Assembly (NCBI GenBank): GCA_036244855.1
Contig: BQKZ01000079.1
Coordinates: 40,713-57,443, forward strand
Reading direction: 5' to 3'
Length of the DNA: 16,731 bases
DNA from: Temnopleurus reevesii
Taxonomy: Eukaryota; Echinodermata; Echinoidea; Temnopleuroida; Temnopleuridae
Positions 7,319-14,760 of the stretch are shown in pieces (the stretch's first letter is position 1; every line of letters begins with the position of its first letter). The notes below the pieces were generated by a model. That model was given only the letters and a program-made list of their open reading frames with translations, was not told the origin of the DNA and made no database searches. The translations under genes and the position numbers were made by a program.

Positions 7319-7423
7319 AGGAGAGGTAGGGATGGATAGAAAAAAAATGAGTGAATGACGGCATAAGATTTTCAATATATGAGTGTGAGTTCACAAGGGC
7401 GTATGTGTACATGATGTGTGCAT
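7190..7423. repeat. Diverged direct duplication around a TG microsatellite
   Basis: The segment at about 7190-7265 (ATGAAGTGAATGCCGGTATG, TTGAATATGTGAGTGTAAGT, GTGCATGAAGTGTG) recurs at about 7347-7423 (ATGAGTGAATGACGGCATAA, TCAATATATGAGTGTGAGTT, GTACATGATGTGTG). The offset is roughly 157 bases, and a pure (TG)n at about 7284-7315 lies between. The whole is an old minisatellite-like duplication of a unit containing a microsatellite. Confidence 0.65.
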
Positions 7424-7435
7424 ATGTGAGTGTGC

Positions 7436-7437
<2 letters not shown>

Positions 7438-7490
<53 letters not shown>

Positions 7491-7510
7491 AGAAATAGAG
7501 AGAGAGAAAG
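7438..7510. repeat. (GA)n microsatellite
   Basis: A pure AG run at 7438-7483 followed by interrupted GAGAGAAATAGAGAGAG. Mirror-symmetric polypurine tracts of this kind can form triplex (H-) DNA. The flanking frames at 7351-7551 plus and 7372-7761 minus are Arg/Glu or Leu/Ser runs from this repeat and are not genes. Confidence 0.95.
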
Positions 7511-7631
7511 AATGGTATGGAGAAATAATGGAGATGAATGAACAGTCTTGACATATAGACAGATAGTAAATGATCGACTAAGGAAGGAGATAGTGTAAAA
7601 GAACTAGAGGTAAATTCATGTGAATATTGCA

Positions 7632-7664
7632 GCCCCCCCCCCCCTCCCCCACACACACACATAC
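7632..7664. repeat. Poly-C and (CA)n run
   Basis: A run of C followed by TCCCCC and ACACACACACA. This is the opposite strand bias to the G- and A-rich block just upstream. Length estimates here will be unreliable in any assembly. Confidence 0.85.
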
Positions 7665-7693
7665 AAAAACGGCTCTTGGGGAGTTCTTGACTG

Positions 7694-7860
7694 AGGCGCC
7701 GTGGCGTGCGCCTGAAATCAAGCTGTTCGGGACAGTCATAGACTTGGGTTAGTTCCTGCATGTGGGTTCGAATCCTGGTCGCATACCGTCTTTCGGATGG
7801 AGATCCTCTTTCTCCCTTCTTCTTCTGGCGTAAATATTCAGAATTGAATGATACACGCCT
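7694..7860 (+). mobile_element. tRNA-headed SINE-like element, better copy
   Basis: Head: GGCGCCGTGGCGTGCGCC (A-box-like), CAAGCTGTTCGGGACAGTCA, and a perfect B box GGTTCGAATCC at about 7766-7776, then GGTCGCATACCGTCTTTCGG. The body is C/T-rich (CTTTCTCCCTTCTTCTTC) and ends ATATTCAGAATTGAATGATA then CACGC. It is homologous to 6129-6290 in the same orientation. The two copies bracket the microsatellite block but are too diverged to look like a recent duplication. Confidence 0.65.
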
Positions 7861-8313
7861 CTAAACTACATCCTTTCCTTTCCTTTCTGGAGTTGTACAG
7901 AAAAGGAAGACTTCGAGGAAATGATTGACGGAATATGTATCAAGATAACTCTCAGTTTGGGATTTTGATCTATAATATATCATTTTGTGAAAATACTACA
8001 CATAAAACACAAACCCCGAAACACCAAGACAAGCACAAATTAAAAAAGCAAAAAAAAAATGTATATTATTGCATATTCTTGGAAAATACATTCCAGATGC
8101 AATACAAATTTCTGTCAAAGGATGAAATGGTGAAAAAGCAATAATCCGAAATATGAGACATGCTTCCAAGAAGAAATCAGACATAATAACAACGTAATGA
8201 ACATGACTAAACCAATAAAATATCCTCCATTCCATTACTCTGAAACCAGTTCAAGTTATAAGTGACATGATAACAGACACGCATGATAAAAGGCTAATAA
8301 AAAGACATAACGA
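7861..8313. other. AT-rich sequence, nothing recognised
   Basis: Low-copy sequence with A-runs (about 8050-8059). Small open frames on both strands (7935-8144, 7996-8235) overlap each other and show no conserved motif, so no gene is called. Confidence 0.3.
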
Positions 8314-8315
8314 GG

Positions 8316-8355
8316 GGCCCACTTTGATTGCAAACTTGTTTTATGTTACAGGCCC
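8316..8355. mobile_element. GTAACATAAAA MITE, right-end fragment
   Basis: AACTTGTTTTATGTTACAGG followed by CCCAC matches the right end of the copy at 8623-8741 (AACTTGTTTTATGTTACAGA then GCCC). A GGGGCCCAC lies at the left, so it may be an internally deleted derivative rather than a simple fragment. Confidence 0.6.
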
Positions 8356-8622
8356 ACTTTTCACGGAAATGAAAATAAATCTCAATAAAAACATCGCAAA
8401 TACTTTTCCCTATTTCCATTCTATGCAGCTATAGGGATTTCGTGGAAAGTCGCGCGCTTTTTAGGGCATCCCCTTCTATTTTCGCGCGAATTTGAATGAC
8501 CGGAAGGAGACAATGCCCCCTGTCTACATTCTGTTCCGGGTTAAGCAAATTTACACGTGATCAATAAGGGTCGTAATTCAATCACCGTGTCGTATTGATT
8601 CGAATTTGCAATTTCGCCTCCT
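8356..8622. other. Low-copy sequence
   Basis: Somewhat richer in CG dinucleotides than the surroundings (AAAGTCGCGCGC, TTTTCGCGCGAA), but no island-scale feature, repeat or open frame that I can support. Confidence 0.3.
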
Positions 8623-8741
8623 GGGTCCCGTAACATAAAATTTTCCAGTCGATCGTACGATTTATATCAATTGCAAGTCAATGGGAAATCATGTACTAAA
8701 CTTTGCGATTGATTGAAAACTTGTTTTATGTTACAGAGCCC
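8623..8741. mobile_element. GTAACATAAAA MITE, full copy
   Basis: Left end GGGTCCCGTAACATAAAA, right end TTTTATGTTACAGAGCCC, giving imperfect inverted termini. Interior CAGTCGATCGTACGATTTAT, ATTGCAAGTCAATGGGAAAT and CATGTACTAAA is shared with 10698-10815. At about 119 bp without coding capacity it is non-autonomous. Confidence 0.85.
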
Positions 8742-9773
8742 TGGTGCGCTGGTAATGGGTTTTTATTTCGATGGAAAGAAGGTAGCAGAATAAAAATTAA
8801 CTTGATTTTACATGACGTATTTACCTCACTAAAGGGTTATTTCAGCTCAAGGGGGTGCATATAGGGGATGTTGAGTGAATTTAGCAAAAAATATCACTTT
8901 TTACAGTTGTTTCTAGGAAAAATAATGTCTATAGATCGTGGATCTATGCTTGCATTCTATCAATTGAAAGCAGACAAGAATTTCCTGCAATTTTATGTCG
9001 ACCCACCTTTCTAATGAAGTTGATCTTATTCGATATTTACAATACTTTATAGCAAAATACATAAACACTAATTGATTCGTTCAAATCGATGATAATATTT
9101 GTTATTGTATGATATTTGGCGTCAATAAACTACACTCTTACTACGCTCAAGTTTTCGACAAAAAAATTGACATTTGCCAGAACAACAGCAACAGCAAAAA
9201 AATAAAAATGACTTTGATCTTTAAAATCTAGATGTTATAAAAATATTGGATTTCTAAATGTAGATATCGTAAATTCCATGAATGGCTTAAGTGTTTTTTT
9301 TATCAAATAACTGTGAAAATGGGTTTCAATTTGACATTCAATTACTCATTAGTACTCATACAAAGGCATCTCGATGAAGTAAATCATTTAGTTTATTGTA
9401 TTTCATCACGGTGACACTAGCATCAGCTATATACAGCTGTTCTGAGCAATTCTGTGCGTAAGTGAATAGACACTTGCAACCAAAGACCTTACACTGTTAC
9501 TCGAATTGTACAATAGCATTCTCGCAAATGGAAGTGGACTAATTAAAGTAATGTTATCTACAATCAATCGAATTTCCCCTCTGGCCGAAAGCTCGTGTTT
9601 TTGGGAAAGTTTACTATCCTTTTAGATACCTTTTTTTTAAATCAAGCTTTATAGTGATATGTTATCAATCTGTCGTATCGCTATCACGGTTTGAGGAAGT
9701 CGATGCGTTTAGAAAACGAAATTAGAAAAGTTTTATCATTGAAGAGAGTTAATCAGTTGTCTCACAATGTGCA
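8742..9773. other. AT-rich sequence, nothing recognised
   Basis: About 1 kb with no tRNA-like box, inverted repeat or open frame worth calling. A-runs and T-runs occur (for example 9160-9205 and 9293-9302). Part of the right end may belong to the retroelement remnant suggested by the hammerhead-like motif that follows. Confidence 0.3.
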
Positions 9774-9836
9774 CACATAGAACGTTAGTAGAATGACGTT
9801 TCGGCTGCTGTATACTGCTAGCCTTCATCAGACTAT
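9774..9836 (-). ncRNA. Hammerhead-ribozyme-like motif, probable Penelope-like element remnant
   Basis: On the minus strand the invariant core boxes occur in order: CTGATGA (9825-9831), then a hairpin GGCTAGC..GCAGCC (stem GGCT/AGCC, extended by GC/GC with one bulged A, loop AGTATACA), then GAAAC (9798-9802). Next, ACGT..ACGT can form stem III, and CTAT after it can pair with ATAG just before CTGATGA to close stem I, with one unpaired T at the junction. Hammerhead ribozymes are known in the terminal repeats of Penelope-like retroelements, where CTGATGAAGGC..GCCGAAAC-type sequences are typical. The unpaired T and a T rather than C at the cleavage position suggest a decayed or weak copy. No reverse transcriptase is visible nearby. 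Confidence 0.45.
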
Positions 9837-9840
9837 AATG

Positions 9841-10148
9841 AGCATAGACCACGCTGCGCACGCTTTACATTGACACGGGAGAGGCCCGGAGCGATCGGAT
9901 GCACGCTATTGTTCCTCGCATCGTCAATGGTTGTTGCTATAGTTTTGTTGTTGCTTGTTGTTTTTCTTTTAGATGTTGTCTATACAATTCTCAAATTAAT
10001 CAAACAATGAAATACTCCCCTTTTTCTTTCTTGATTTTTTTACAGATAAAAGAGAAATTGAAATAGCTGTGTAAACTTTTGCCTAACTATTTTAGGAGTC
10101 AAATTATTGAAAAGGATGCTTAACAGCCCAAAGAAGAGAGAATATATT
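9841..10148. other. Low-copy sequence
   Basis: Adjacent to the ribozyme-like motif on its 5' side (minus orientation). The GC-richer patch at 9850-9920 (CGCTGCGCACGC, GGAGAGGCCCGGAGCGATCG) may belong to the same retroelement, but I cannot align it to anything. Confidence 0.25.
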
Positions 10149-10210
10149 TGTTTTTGTGTATTGTGTGAGTGTGAGTGCGCGCGCGTTTGTAAAATAGTTT
10201 GTGTGTGCGT

Positions 10211-10242
<32 letters not shown>

Positions 10243-10330
10243 ATGTGTGTGTGTGTGTGTGTGTGTGTTGGGTGGGTGTATGTGTATGTATGAACGTATA
10301 TGTACTCTTGTGTGTGTGTGTTTTAACAGC
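10149..10330. repeat. (TG)n microsatellite
   Basis: GTGTGAGTGTGAGTGCGCGCG, then a long GTGCGTGCG..GTGTGTG run at about 10201-10268, GGTGGGTG, and a further GTGTGTGTG at about 10311-10321. Alternating GT and GC steps can adopt Z-DNA. Frames at 10040-10448 on both strands are Cys/Val or His/Thr runs from the repeat, not genes. Confidence 0.95.
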
Positions 10331-10697
10331 TGCAATCGCTGCAGTCACCGTGACTTTGAAAGTTGGTAGTCACGTGACACGAATGGTGATCACGAGACCG
10401 TGTCTATGGCGCCTCAAGTCACACTTGGCTAGGCGCTACTTTTGGTAATCAATTGAGAAAGCGGTACACAATCACACAAAACAAAGAGCCTTACTATCGA
10501 GCTCTTACATTGGTGTGCACAAACGAACTTTTCTTCCCTGTTATTCTCCAAAGAAGTCAAAGAAATTAACATGTGCCGCACATGTTCGCTGAATGAACAG
10601 GTATGCTACTTTCTCTTATGTTAAGGCTTGAAGTCTGTAACGGGAATCCAGTTTATTTGTTAGTTCTGCTGCAAAGAAATCAAAGAAATGTAGAACA
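10331..10697. other. Low-copy sequence
   Basis: Contains a palindromic E-box-like GTCACGTGAC at 10369-10378 and two similar CAAAGAA stretches (10550-10566 and 10672-10688). No exon or repeat family recognised. Confidence 0.3.
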
Positions 10698-10815
10698 GGG
10701 CCCCGTAACATAAAGCTTTACAATCGATCGTACGACTGATATCAATCGTAAGTCTATTGAAAGCCATGTACTAAATATTTGCATTTTATCGTAATATCTT
10801 TTATGTTACAGACCC
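10698..10815. mobile_element. GTAACATAAAA MITE, second full copy
   Basis: Left end GGGCCCCGTAACATAAAG, interior CAATCGATCGTACGACTGAT, ATCAATCGTAAGTCTATTG and CATGTACTAAA, right end TTTTATGTTACAGACCCC. Same orientation and nearly the same length as 8623-8741, with scattered substitutions. Confidence 0.85.
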
Positions 10816-10947
10816 CAAATGCCAAACCCGTTTGCTGAATGTCAGGGAAGTTTATTTTTTATCTGCATTTTGAAAGCGTGAATGGGAATTGTTTGATTTG
10901 TCCAGTTTCTTTGCCCTTTGATATCACACTCATGGAATGGTCGTGAA

Positions 10948-11384
10948 AGCGTCGTGGCGCAACGGCTCTGACTCTCGCTTTGCAATCAAAGGGTCGTAGG
11001 TTGGAATCCCACATATTTCGTTAATTTTCTTCAGCAAGTAATCAATCCTCAAGTATTCTTGAATTCTGGAATTGTTCTGCTCTTAATTTGTATTATATAT
11101 TATATTTCAATTGAAATGTCATTTTACCTTGTGTATTCTGCTAATGGTACGGCCCCAATATAAACCAGGATCTACATCTGTTTGGGTATTTACCGTGTTG
11201 AAATAACATTTTATCTATCTATCTATATATAATTGTGCTGCAATCGACCCAGGTGAGGTAAATATGGACAGTGGAAAATAATGTTTGGGGGTGCAAGGCG
11301 CCATAGTGGCTGCCAGCAAGTGCCTGATGTAAACGTTCAGCGCTATAAACACTGATAATGTGGGCCTTTGCGCTTTATTTACAA
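10948..11384 (+). mobile_element. tRNA-derived SINE split by a nested insertion
   Basis: Head AGCGTCGTGGCGCAACGG with a decayed B box (GGTTGGAATCC, one base off consensus), then TTCTTCAGCAAGTAATCAAT. The body resumes after the insertion with TTGTGCTGCAATCGACCCAG then GTGAGGTAAATATGG, and continues to GCGCTATAAACACTGATAAT and GCGCTTTATTT. The ATT tail is lost. Blocks match the intact copies at 3082-3371 (minus) and 15721-16029 (plus). Without the 150-bp insert and one extra 11-bp target copy, the length would fit the family. Confidence 0.8.
11081..11230 (+). mobile_element. 5'-truncated retroposon tail nested in the SINE
   Basis: A 150-bp segment ending ACCGTGTTGAAATAACATTT followed by TATCTATCTATC. 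It is flanked by AATTGTTCTGC (11070-11080) and AATTGTGCTGC (11231-11241), an 11-bp target duplication with one mismatch. The tandem ATCT tail, the extreme 5' truncation and the target duplication identify target-primed reverse transcription. Upstream text such as GGTACGGCCCCAATATAAAC is typical of a LINE 3' untranslated end; the clade is not determinable by eye. Confidence 0.75.
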
Positions 11385-11784
11385 GTGATCATAGCTATAC
11401 AAGTGATCATCATCATTATCATAGTGGATGCAGAGTTAAGCATTCTCTGATTATATTGTCAATAATACAATGACTGACTTTCAAAGTGCAGCCGAAAGCC
11501 CGGATACGTTCAAGCGACCCTAATCTAGCGATAATAAAGGGGGTTTTAACAGCTGGTGACAGCAAAATGGCCTCCCGGCTAATGACACGTAAAATTTAAG
11601 AGGAAGACGACACGCTATTTGGAATAATGCACCGATGATATTGCTAAATCGCTTTTTAATGACGACCTGGAATTTGAACTATCTGCTCAGATAATTGTGC
11701 TGAATACTTCAATAGTTCCCCTTTTGAACCGTGTGATCGTTAAAATTGTGGTCGGTAGTTTAAGATGGAGACAGAACTTCCCTA
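11385..11784. other. Low-copy sequence
   Basis: Starts with a small tandem duplication of ACAAGTGATCAT (about 11381 and 11399) and a short ATC run. No exon or element recognised in the remainder. Confidence 0.3.
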
Positions 11785-12075
11785 ATGAGAACACTAATTT
11801 CGACAGAAACTGGATATGTCTCTGGCTTGTTGCGGTTAAGCGACTGGGTGGCCATTTTACCACTCTTTGAACAATATCAATTCACCATTATGCCTCATAT
11901 GAATGAAAAGATCAATTCAAGGTTAATACACACTACCCAAACGGCGAGTTTGAGTGGTATGGCCGCCGTGCGACGGCTTCAATCTTTTATACGGCGGGTA
12001 TGGGTCAATGGTATATCTAGTTCATATAGAGAGAGATCAGTGGATGAGAACCATCACATTGAGCCTGATCTTTAA
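11785..12075 (+). CDS. Unrecognised 96-codon open frame, doubtful
   Basis: An ATG-to-TAA frame whose product begins MRTLISTETGYVSGLLRLSD and ends DENHHIEPDL. Composition is balanced, without low-complexity runs. I recognise no domain, signal peptide or membrane segment. The start context (CTAATGA) is unremarkable, and an overlapping frame at 11954-12142 is open as well, which is what chance predicts. It stops just before the hairpin element at 12100. It may be a random frame or a fragment of a decayed element. Confidence 0.12.
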   Translation: MRTLISTETGYVSGLLRLSDWVAILPLFEQYQFTIMPHMNEKINSRLIHTTQTASLSGMAAVRRLQSFIRRVWVNGISSSYRERSVDENHHIEPDL

Positions 12076-12099
12076 CTTGATGGTGATGTTCTATGGCTC

Positions 12100-12227
12100 C
12101 CAGAGATACCAACCATTCCGGAATATCCATGAGGATATATGACAACAACCCATTCTCTTATCATGAAATCCTTGAATTCATGATGAAGTACACTTCATGT
12201 TCTTTCCGGAATGGTTGGCATCTCTGG
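12100..12227. mobile_element. Hairpin (fold-back) element, 24-bp arms
   Basis: The left arm at 12100-12123 (CCAGAGATACCAACCATTCC then GGAA) is the reverse complement of the right arm at 12204-12227 with one mismatch. Inside, a smaller palindrome TTCATGATGAAGTACACTTC lies near the right arm. Size, perfection of arms and lack of coding fit a small MITE or fold-back element. No second copy is in the window and no clear target duplication is seen. Confidence 0.6.
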
Positions 12228-12704
12228 ACCTCCTGTGTAAATCATACATACAAAGTATACTACAGAGATAGATTTTTAAAAAATCTGCACTTACCAAAAA
12301 TGTTTCCCTTTTCCCCAATGAGTTGTAGCTAGCTTGAAATAGCGGATCTCTGAAAACATAAACAAAAATCATGTGTTAGATCTTTAAAAAATTAAAACCC
12401 ATTATGAGAAGAACTTTGGGAAATATTACATTTATCTACGGTAGATATGAAATTACTATTGATGTACATTACATTCGATTATTATGGTATATTTCTATTT
12501 GGAAGACACGTAAACCAAATAATCATATACACATATCTCGGTAGTCCATTCTTCCGCCCATCACCCTTTCCCCCTCCCCTTGATTGGCAAAGGGTATTAA
12601 CCTTGAGTCGTTTTATTCTGTAGAGGTGATGGTTTGGTTGTTTGTTCTTTGCATGGCATTTTCAGCTCAGTCAAACGGCGGGAAGACCACGGTTTTTTTT
12701 AACA
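12228..12704. other. AT-rich sequence, nothing recognised
   Basis: No repeat or exon supported. A C-rich patch lies at 12556-12580. Confidence 0.3.
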
Positions 12705-12735
12705 CCGCCCCCTGATTGGTTCATTCTGGATCCGC
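12705..12735. mobile_element. Lone end of a GGATCC-type fold-back element
   Basis: CCGCCCCCTGATTGGTTCAT then CTGGATCCGCCC resembles the right end of the element at 4428-4679 (CGCCCCCCTGGATCCGC) with extra bases between the C-run and GGATCC. The partner end is not visible nearby. Confidence 0.4.
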
Positions 12736-13139
12736 CCATGAAAGATACGATCTCTAGTAGATATGAACGCATTACATTACATAAAAGACTACGATTCTAA
12801 ACATTTTGTGTTTTTAAGATATCTCCCATTTAGTTGATTTATTTCACCTAGATCATGAGCTCCTATAAAAAAAAAACAATAGACAGTGATTGATGTCTAT
12901 TCATTTTCTATTCAAGTCACCTGCTACGTATTGTTTCTGCTCATGAACTTATCCATTAAAGGTAAGGTTGGGCATGTTTTCATAATAAAGATCTCCAATG
13001 AATTGGACGTCGGTATTTCGGGATAAATCGGGAGAATCTCGTCGAAGTCGTGACATGTGACAGAATGATATGGACTCTCCATAAATCTCCAGAAATTTGA
13101 TCTGAAAAGTGGGAAATTAACTATTCTTCATCTCTTTGT
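12736..13139. other. AT-rich sequence, nothing recognised
   Basis: Low-copy sequence. I see no element ends or credible frame. Confidence 0.3.
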
Positions 13140-13532
13140 GTGTACTAACCCAGCAAACATGAAAAGTCCGATACATGATTTTAAAACGTTTTCATTTTGT
13201 TTACGTACGTCTTTGTTTATTATTGACTTTATAAGTAAAAAAAAGAAAAGAAAAAAAAGGTCCTTTAAAACACTTTATAGACGTTTTTTGTACGTTGACT
13301 TATAGAAAGTTTGAGAAATGTACCCTTCAAAGCGTAAACGAAATGATTAAAAAACGTCCATATTGTCGATTACAAATATTGATATTTTCACGTCTACTTA
13401 GTCGTTTTCTGAAGGGCTTAGAGTGTCCATAAAAAAAAATTCTCAAAACGTTTTCGCAAAATCGTCTAAGCAACCAAATAAACTCATATTGGACGTTTCC
13501 AATTCGGTTAATTGTTAGCCTTGGAATGTGCC
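13140..13532. repeat. Possible decayed repeat with AACGTTTT motifs
   Basis: Starts near AACCCAGCAAACATGAAAAG. It contains several related short motifs: AAAACGTTTTCA at 13183-13194, ACGTTTTTTG, AAAACGTTTTCG near 13445 and GGACGTTTCC at about 13491, plus ACGTAC and ACGTC variants. The clustering suggests an old element with subterminal motifs, but I cannot define its ends. The minus-strand 72-codon frame at 13327-13545 lies inside and shows no recognised domain. Confidence 0.3.
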
Positions 13533-13586
13533 CTTTAAAGGCCAATTAACACCTTTGCTTCTTATACCCTGCGTCGAACCAGCGAA

Positions 13587-13724
13587 TTTGAAAATTAAAA
13601 ACGCTCCCAAAGCGCACAGACGATGGACTGACGTTCGGCTTGCGCTCAAGGAGCGTACACCAAACTTCGGTCCTCAATATGAACTGCGTTTTTGTGCATC
13701 CAGGGAGCGTTTTTAATTTTCAAA
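13587..13724. mobile_element. Fold-back element, 22-bp perfect arms
   Basis: TTTGAAAATTAAAAACGCTC then CC at 13587-13608 is the exact reverse complement of GGGAGCGTTTTTAATTTTCA then AA at 13703-13724. Outside the arms, GCG/CGC extends the symmetry imperfectly. The interior is GC-richer (CAGACGATGGACTGACGTTC, GCTTGCGCTCAAGGAGCG). The 62-codon plus-strand frame at 13528-13716 is just the translation of this palindrome. Confidence 0.7.
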
Positions 13725-13731
13725 AGCGATG

Positions 13732-13876
13732 AACACGATATAATCTATTTCCGAAAAATTAAGTTGACCGCCAGTTCAATGCTTCTTTGTAATTTTATTA
13801 AAGTCGGAACCGGCTTGTGATTGCGTGATTGCCTTGTCCGCACAGTTCAATACACGGCGTACGGCTCTTTTGTCAA
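13732..13876 (-). mobile_element. AACACGATATAA MITE, truncated, inverted copy
   Basis: Starts AACACGATATAATCTATTTC and proceeds through AAGTTGACCGCCAGTTCAAT, TCGGAACCGGCTTGTGATTG and GTCCGCACAGTTCAATACAC, the reverse complement of the interior of 1183-1358. It therefore belongs to the long form that carries the CCGTGTATTGAACTGTGCGG block. Similarity fades around 13870 and the second inverted repeat is missing. Confidence 0.75.
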
Positions 13877-14050
13877 AGATTTAAAGGCGTTTCTCATTCA
13901 ATTCTCATTTGCTGCCCCATCGTAGGCTAAAAACGCAAACGTGTAAGCCGGCCTTTAAAGACCGAAGATCACGAAGCCAAGGTCACGGCAATCAATAATG
14001 AATGGAATTAACGGAGCAGTGAAGAGGGTTTAGTAGCTATCCTAAACGAT

Positions 14051-14148
14051 CTTACCACCTTGCTCCCAGGCCTCTCTATAGCGCCAGGCGCTCCATCAAT
14101 TTCACACGAGCTCTCCATCATCTGTTCGTGACTCGGTCACACATAGCG
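14051..14148. repeat. About 98-bp repeat block, copy 1
   Basis: CTTACCACCTTGCTCCCAGG, AGCGCCAGGCGCTCCATCAA, ACACGAGCTCTCCATCATCT then GTTCGTGAC. It recurs at 14376-14470, 325 bases downstream. It is directly followed by the 11-bp minisatellite, so block plus minisatellite form one higher-order unit. Confidence 0.85.
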
Positions 14149-14375
14149 GTGTTTTCACTATTGTAGTGTTTTCACTGTAGTTTAAAGTGCTCTCACAGTG
14201 TTTTTAAGGTGTTTTCACAGTGCTTTCACGGTATTTTCATAATGCTTTTACAGTGTTTTCACAGTGTCGTCACAGTGTGTTTGCTATGTTTAGTGTACTT
14301 TCACGGTGCTTACAGTGTTTTCACGGTATTAACAGAGTGTTTTCACAGTGATTTTACGGTGTTTTCTCAGTGTTT
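14149..14375. repeat. 11-bp minisatellite, array 1
   Basis: Degenerate units of consensus ACAGTGTTTTC, for example ACAGTGCTTTC, ACGGTATTTTC, ACAGTGTCGTC and ACAGTGATTTT, with a few longer interruptions. Because 11 is not a multiple of three and the unit carries no frequent stop, long frames arise in it. The plus-strand frame at 14209-14508, rich in CFH and VFTVF, is such an artefact. Confidence 0.9.
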
Positions 14376-14470
14376 CTTACCACCTTGCTCCCGGGCTTCT
14401 AGCGCCAGGTGCTCCATCAAATTTACACGAGCTCTCCATCATCTGTTCGTGACGCGATTACACTATGCGG
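14376..14470. repeat. About 95-bp repeat block, copy 2
   Basis: CTTACCACCTTGCTCCCGGG, AGCGCCAGGTGCTCCATCAA, ACACGAGCTCTCCATCATCT then GTTCGTGAC. Relative to copy 1 there are scattered substitutions and a few missing bases near CTCTATAG. Confidence 0.85.
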
Positions 14471-14524
14471 TCAGTATCCACGTTTTTCAGCTGGGGAAAA
14501 TTGCATAGTGCTCTACATTGTTTT

Positions 14525-14620
14525 TTTTTGCAGTGTTTTCACTGTATTTTTACAGTTTTATCACAGCGTTTATACAGTGTTTTCATTATTTTTACAGCGT
14601 TTTCACGGTGTTTTCACACA
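14525..14620. repeat. 11-bp minisatellite, array 2
   Basis: GCAGTGTTTTCACTGTATTT, ACAGTGTTTTCATTATTTTT, ACAGCGTTTTCACGGTGTTT: the same unit as array 1, more decayed and shorter. It follows the second copy of the block after about 50 unrelated bases. The frames at 14409-14743 cross it and are not genes. Confidence 0.8.
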
Positions 14621-14760
14621 ATAAATTTAAATACTCACATTCAACTGTATGAAATTTATCTCTTTGACATCATTGTTCATAATGTATTTGATCGGTGCTT
14701 TTTTCATGCTGTAAATGTTCGGTTCAGACTGGCACAACGCTAAGATTTAAACGGAGAGAT
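14621..14760. other. AT-rich spacer
   Basis: Nothing recognised between the second and third minisatellite stretches. Confidence 0.3.

Larger units (their letters stand above)
13533..13960. mobile_element. Composite repeat with CTTTAAAGGCC ends
   Basis: CTTTAAAGGCC at 13533-13543 is mirrored by GGCCTTTAAAG at 13950-13960, and a related ATTTAAAGGCG occurs at about 13879. Between them lie a 22-bp perfect inverted repeat (13587-13724) and a partial AACACGATATAA MITE (from 13732). Whether the outer pair marks one host element into which the others inserted, or is coincidental, is not certain; the termini are short. Confidence 0.4.

Noticed and set aside
6785..7761. Large minus-strand frames (up to 196 codons) rich in His/Thr/Ser/Leu
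   Set aside because: They arise from TG and GA microsatellites. Only the non-repetitive 3' part at 6642-6816 looked worth keeping, and separately.
10040..10448. Frames of 71-113 codons on both strands
   Set aside because: Cys/Val and His/Thr runs from the TG microsatellite; both strands open over the same repeat.
13528..13716. 62-codon plus-strand frame with Arg/Lys-rich product
   Set aside because: Nearly all of it is the perfect inverted repeat and its loop, so it is better explained as a mobile element.
14209..14743. Three overlapping open frames of 71-99 codons rich in Cys, Phe, His and Val
   Set aside because: They are translations of the 11-bp ACAGTGTTTTC minisatellite in different frames; the repeat lacks stops in several frames.
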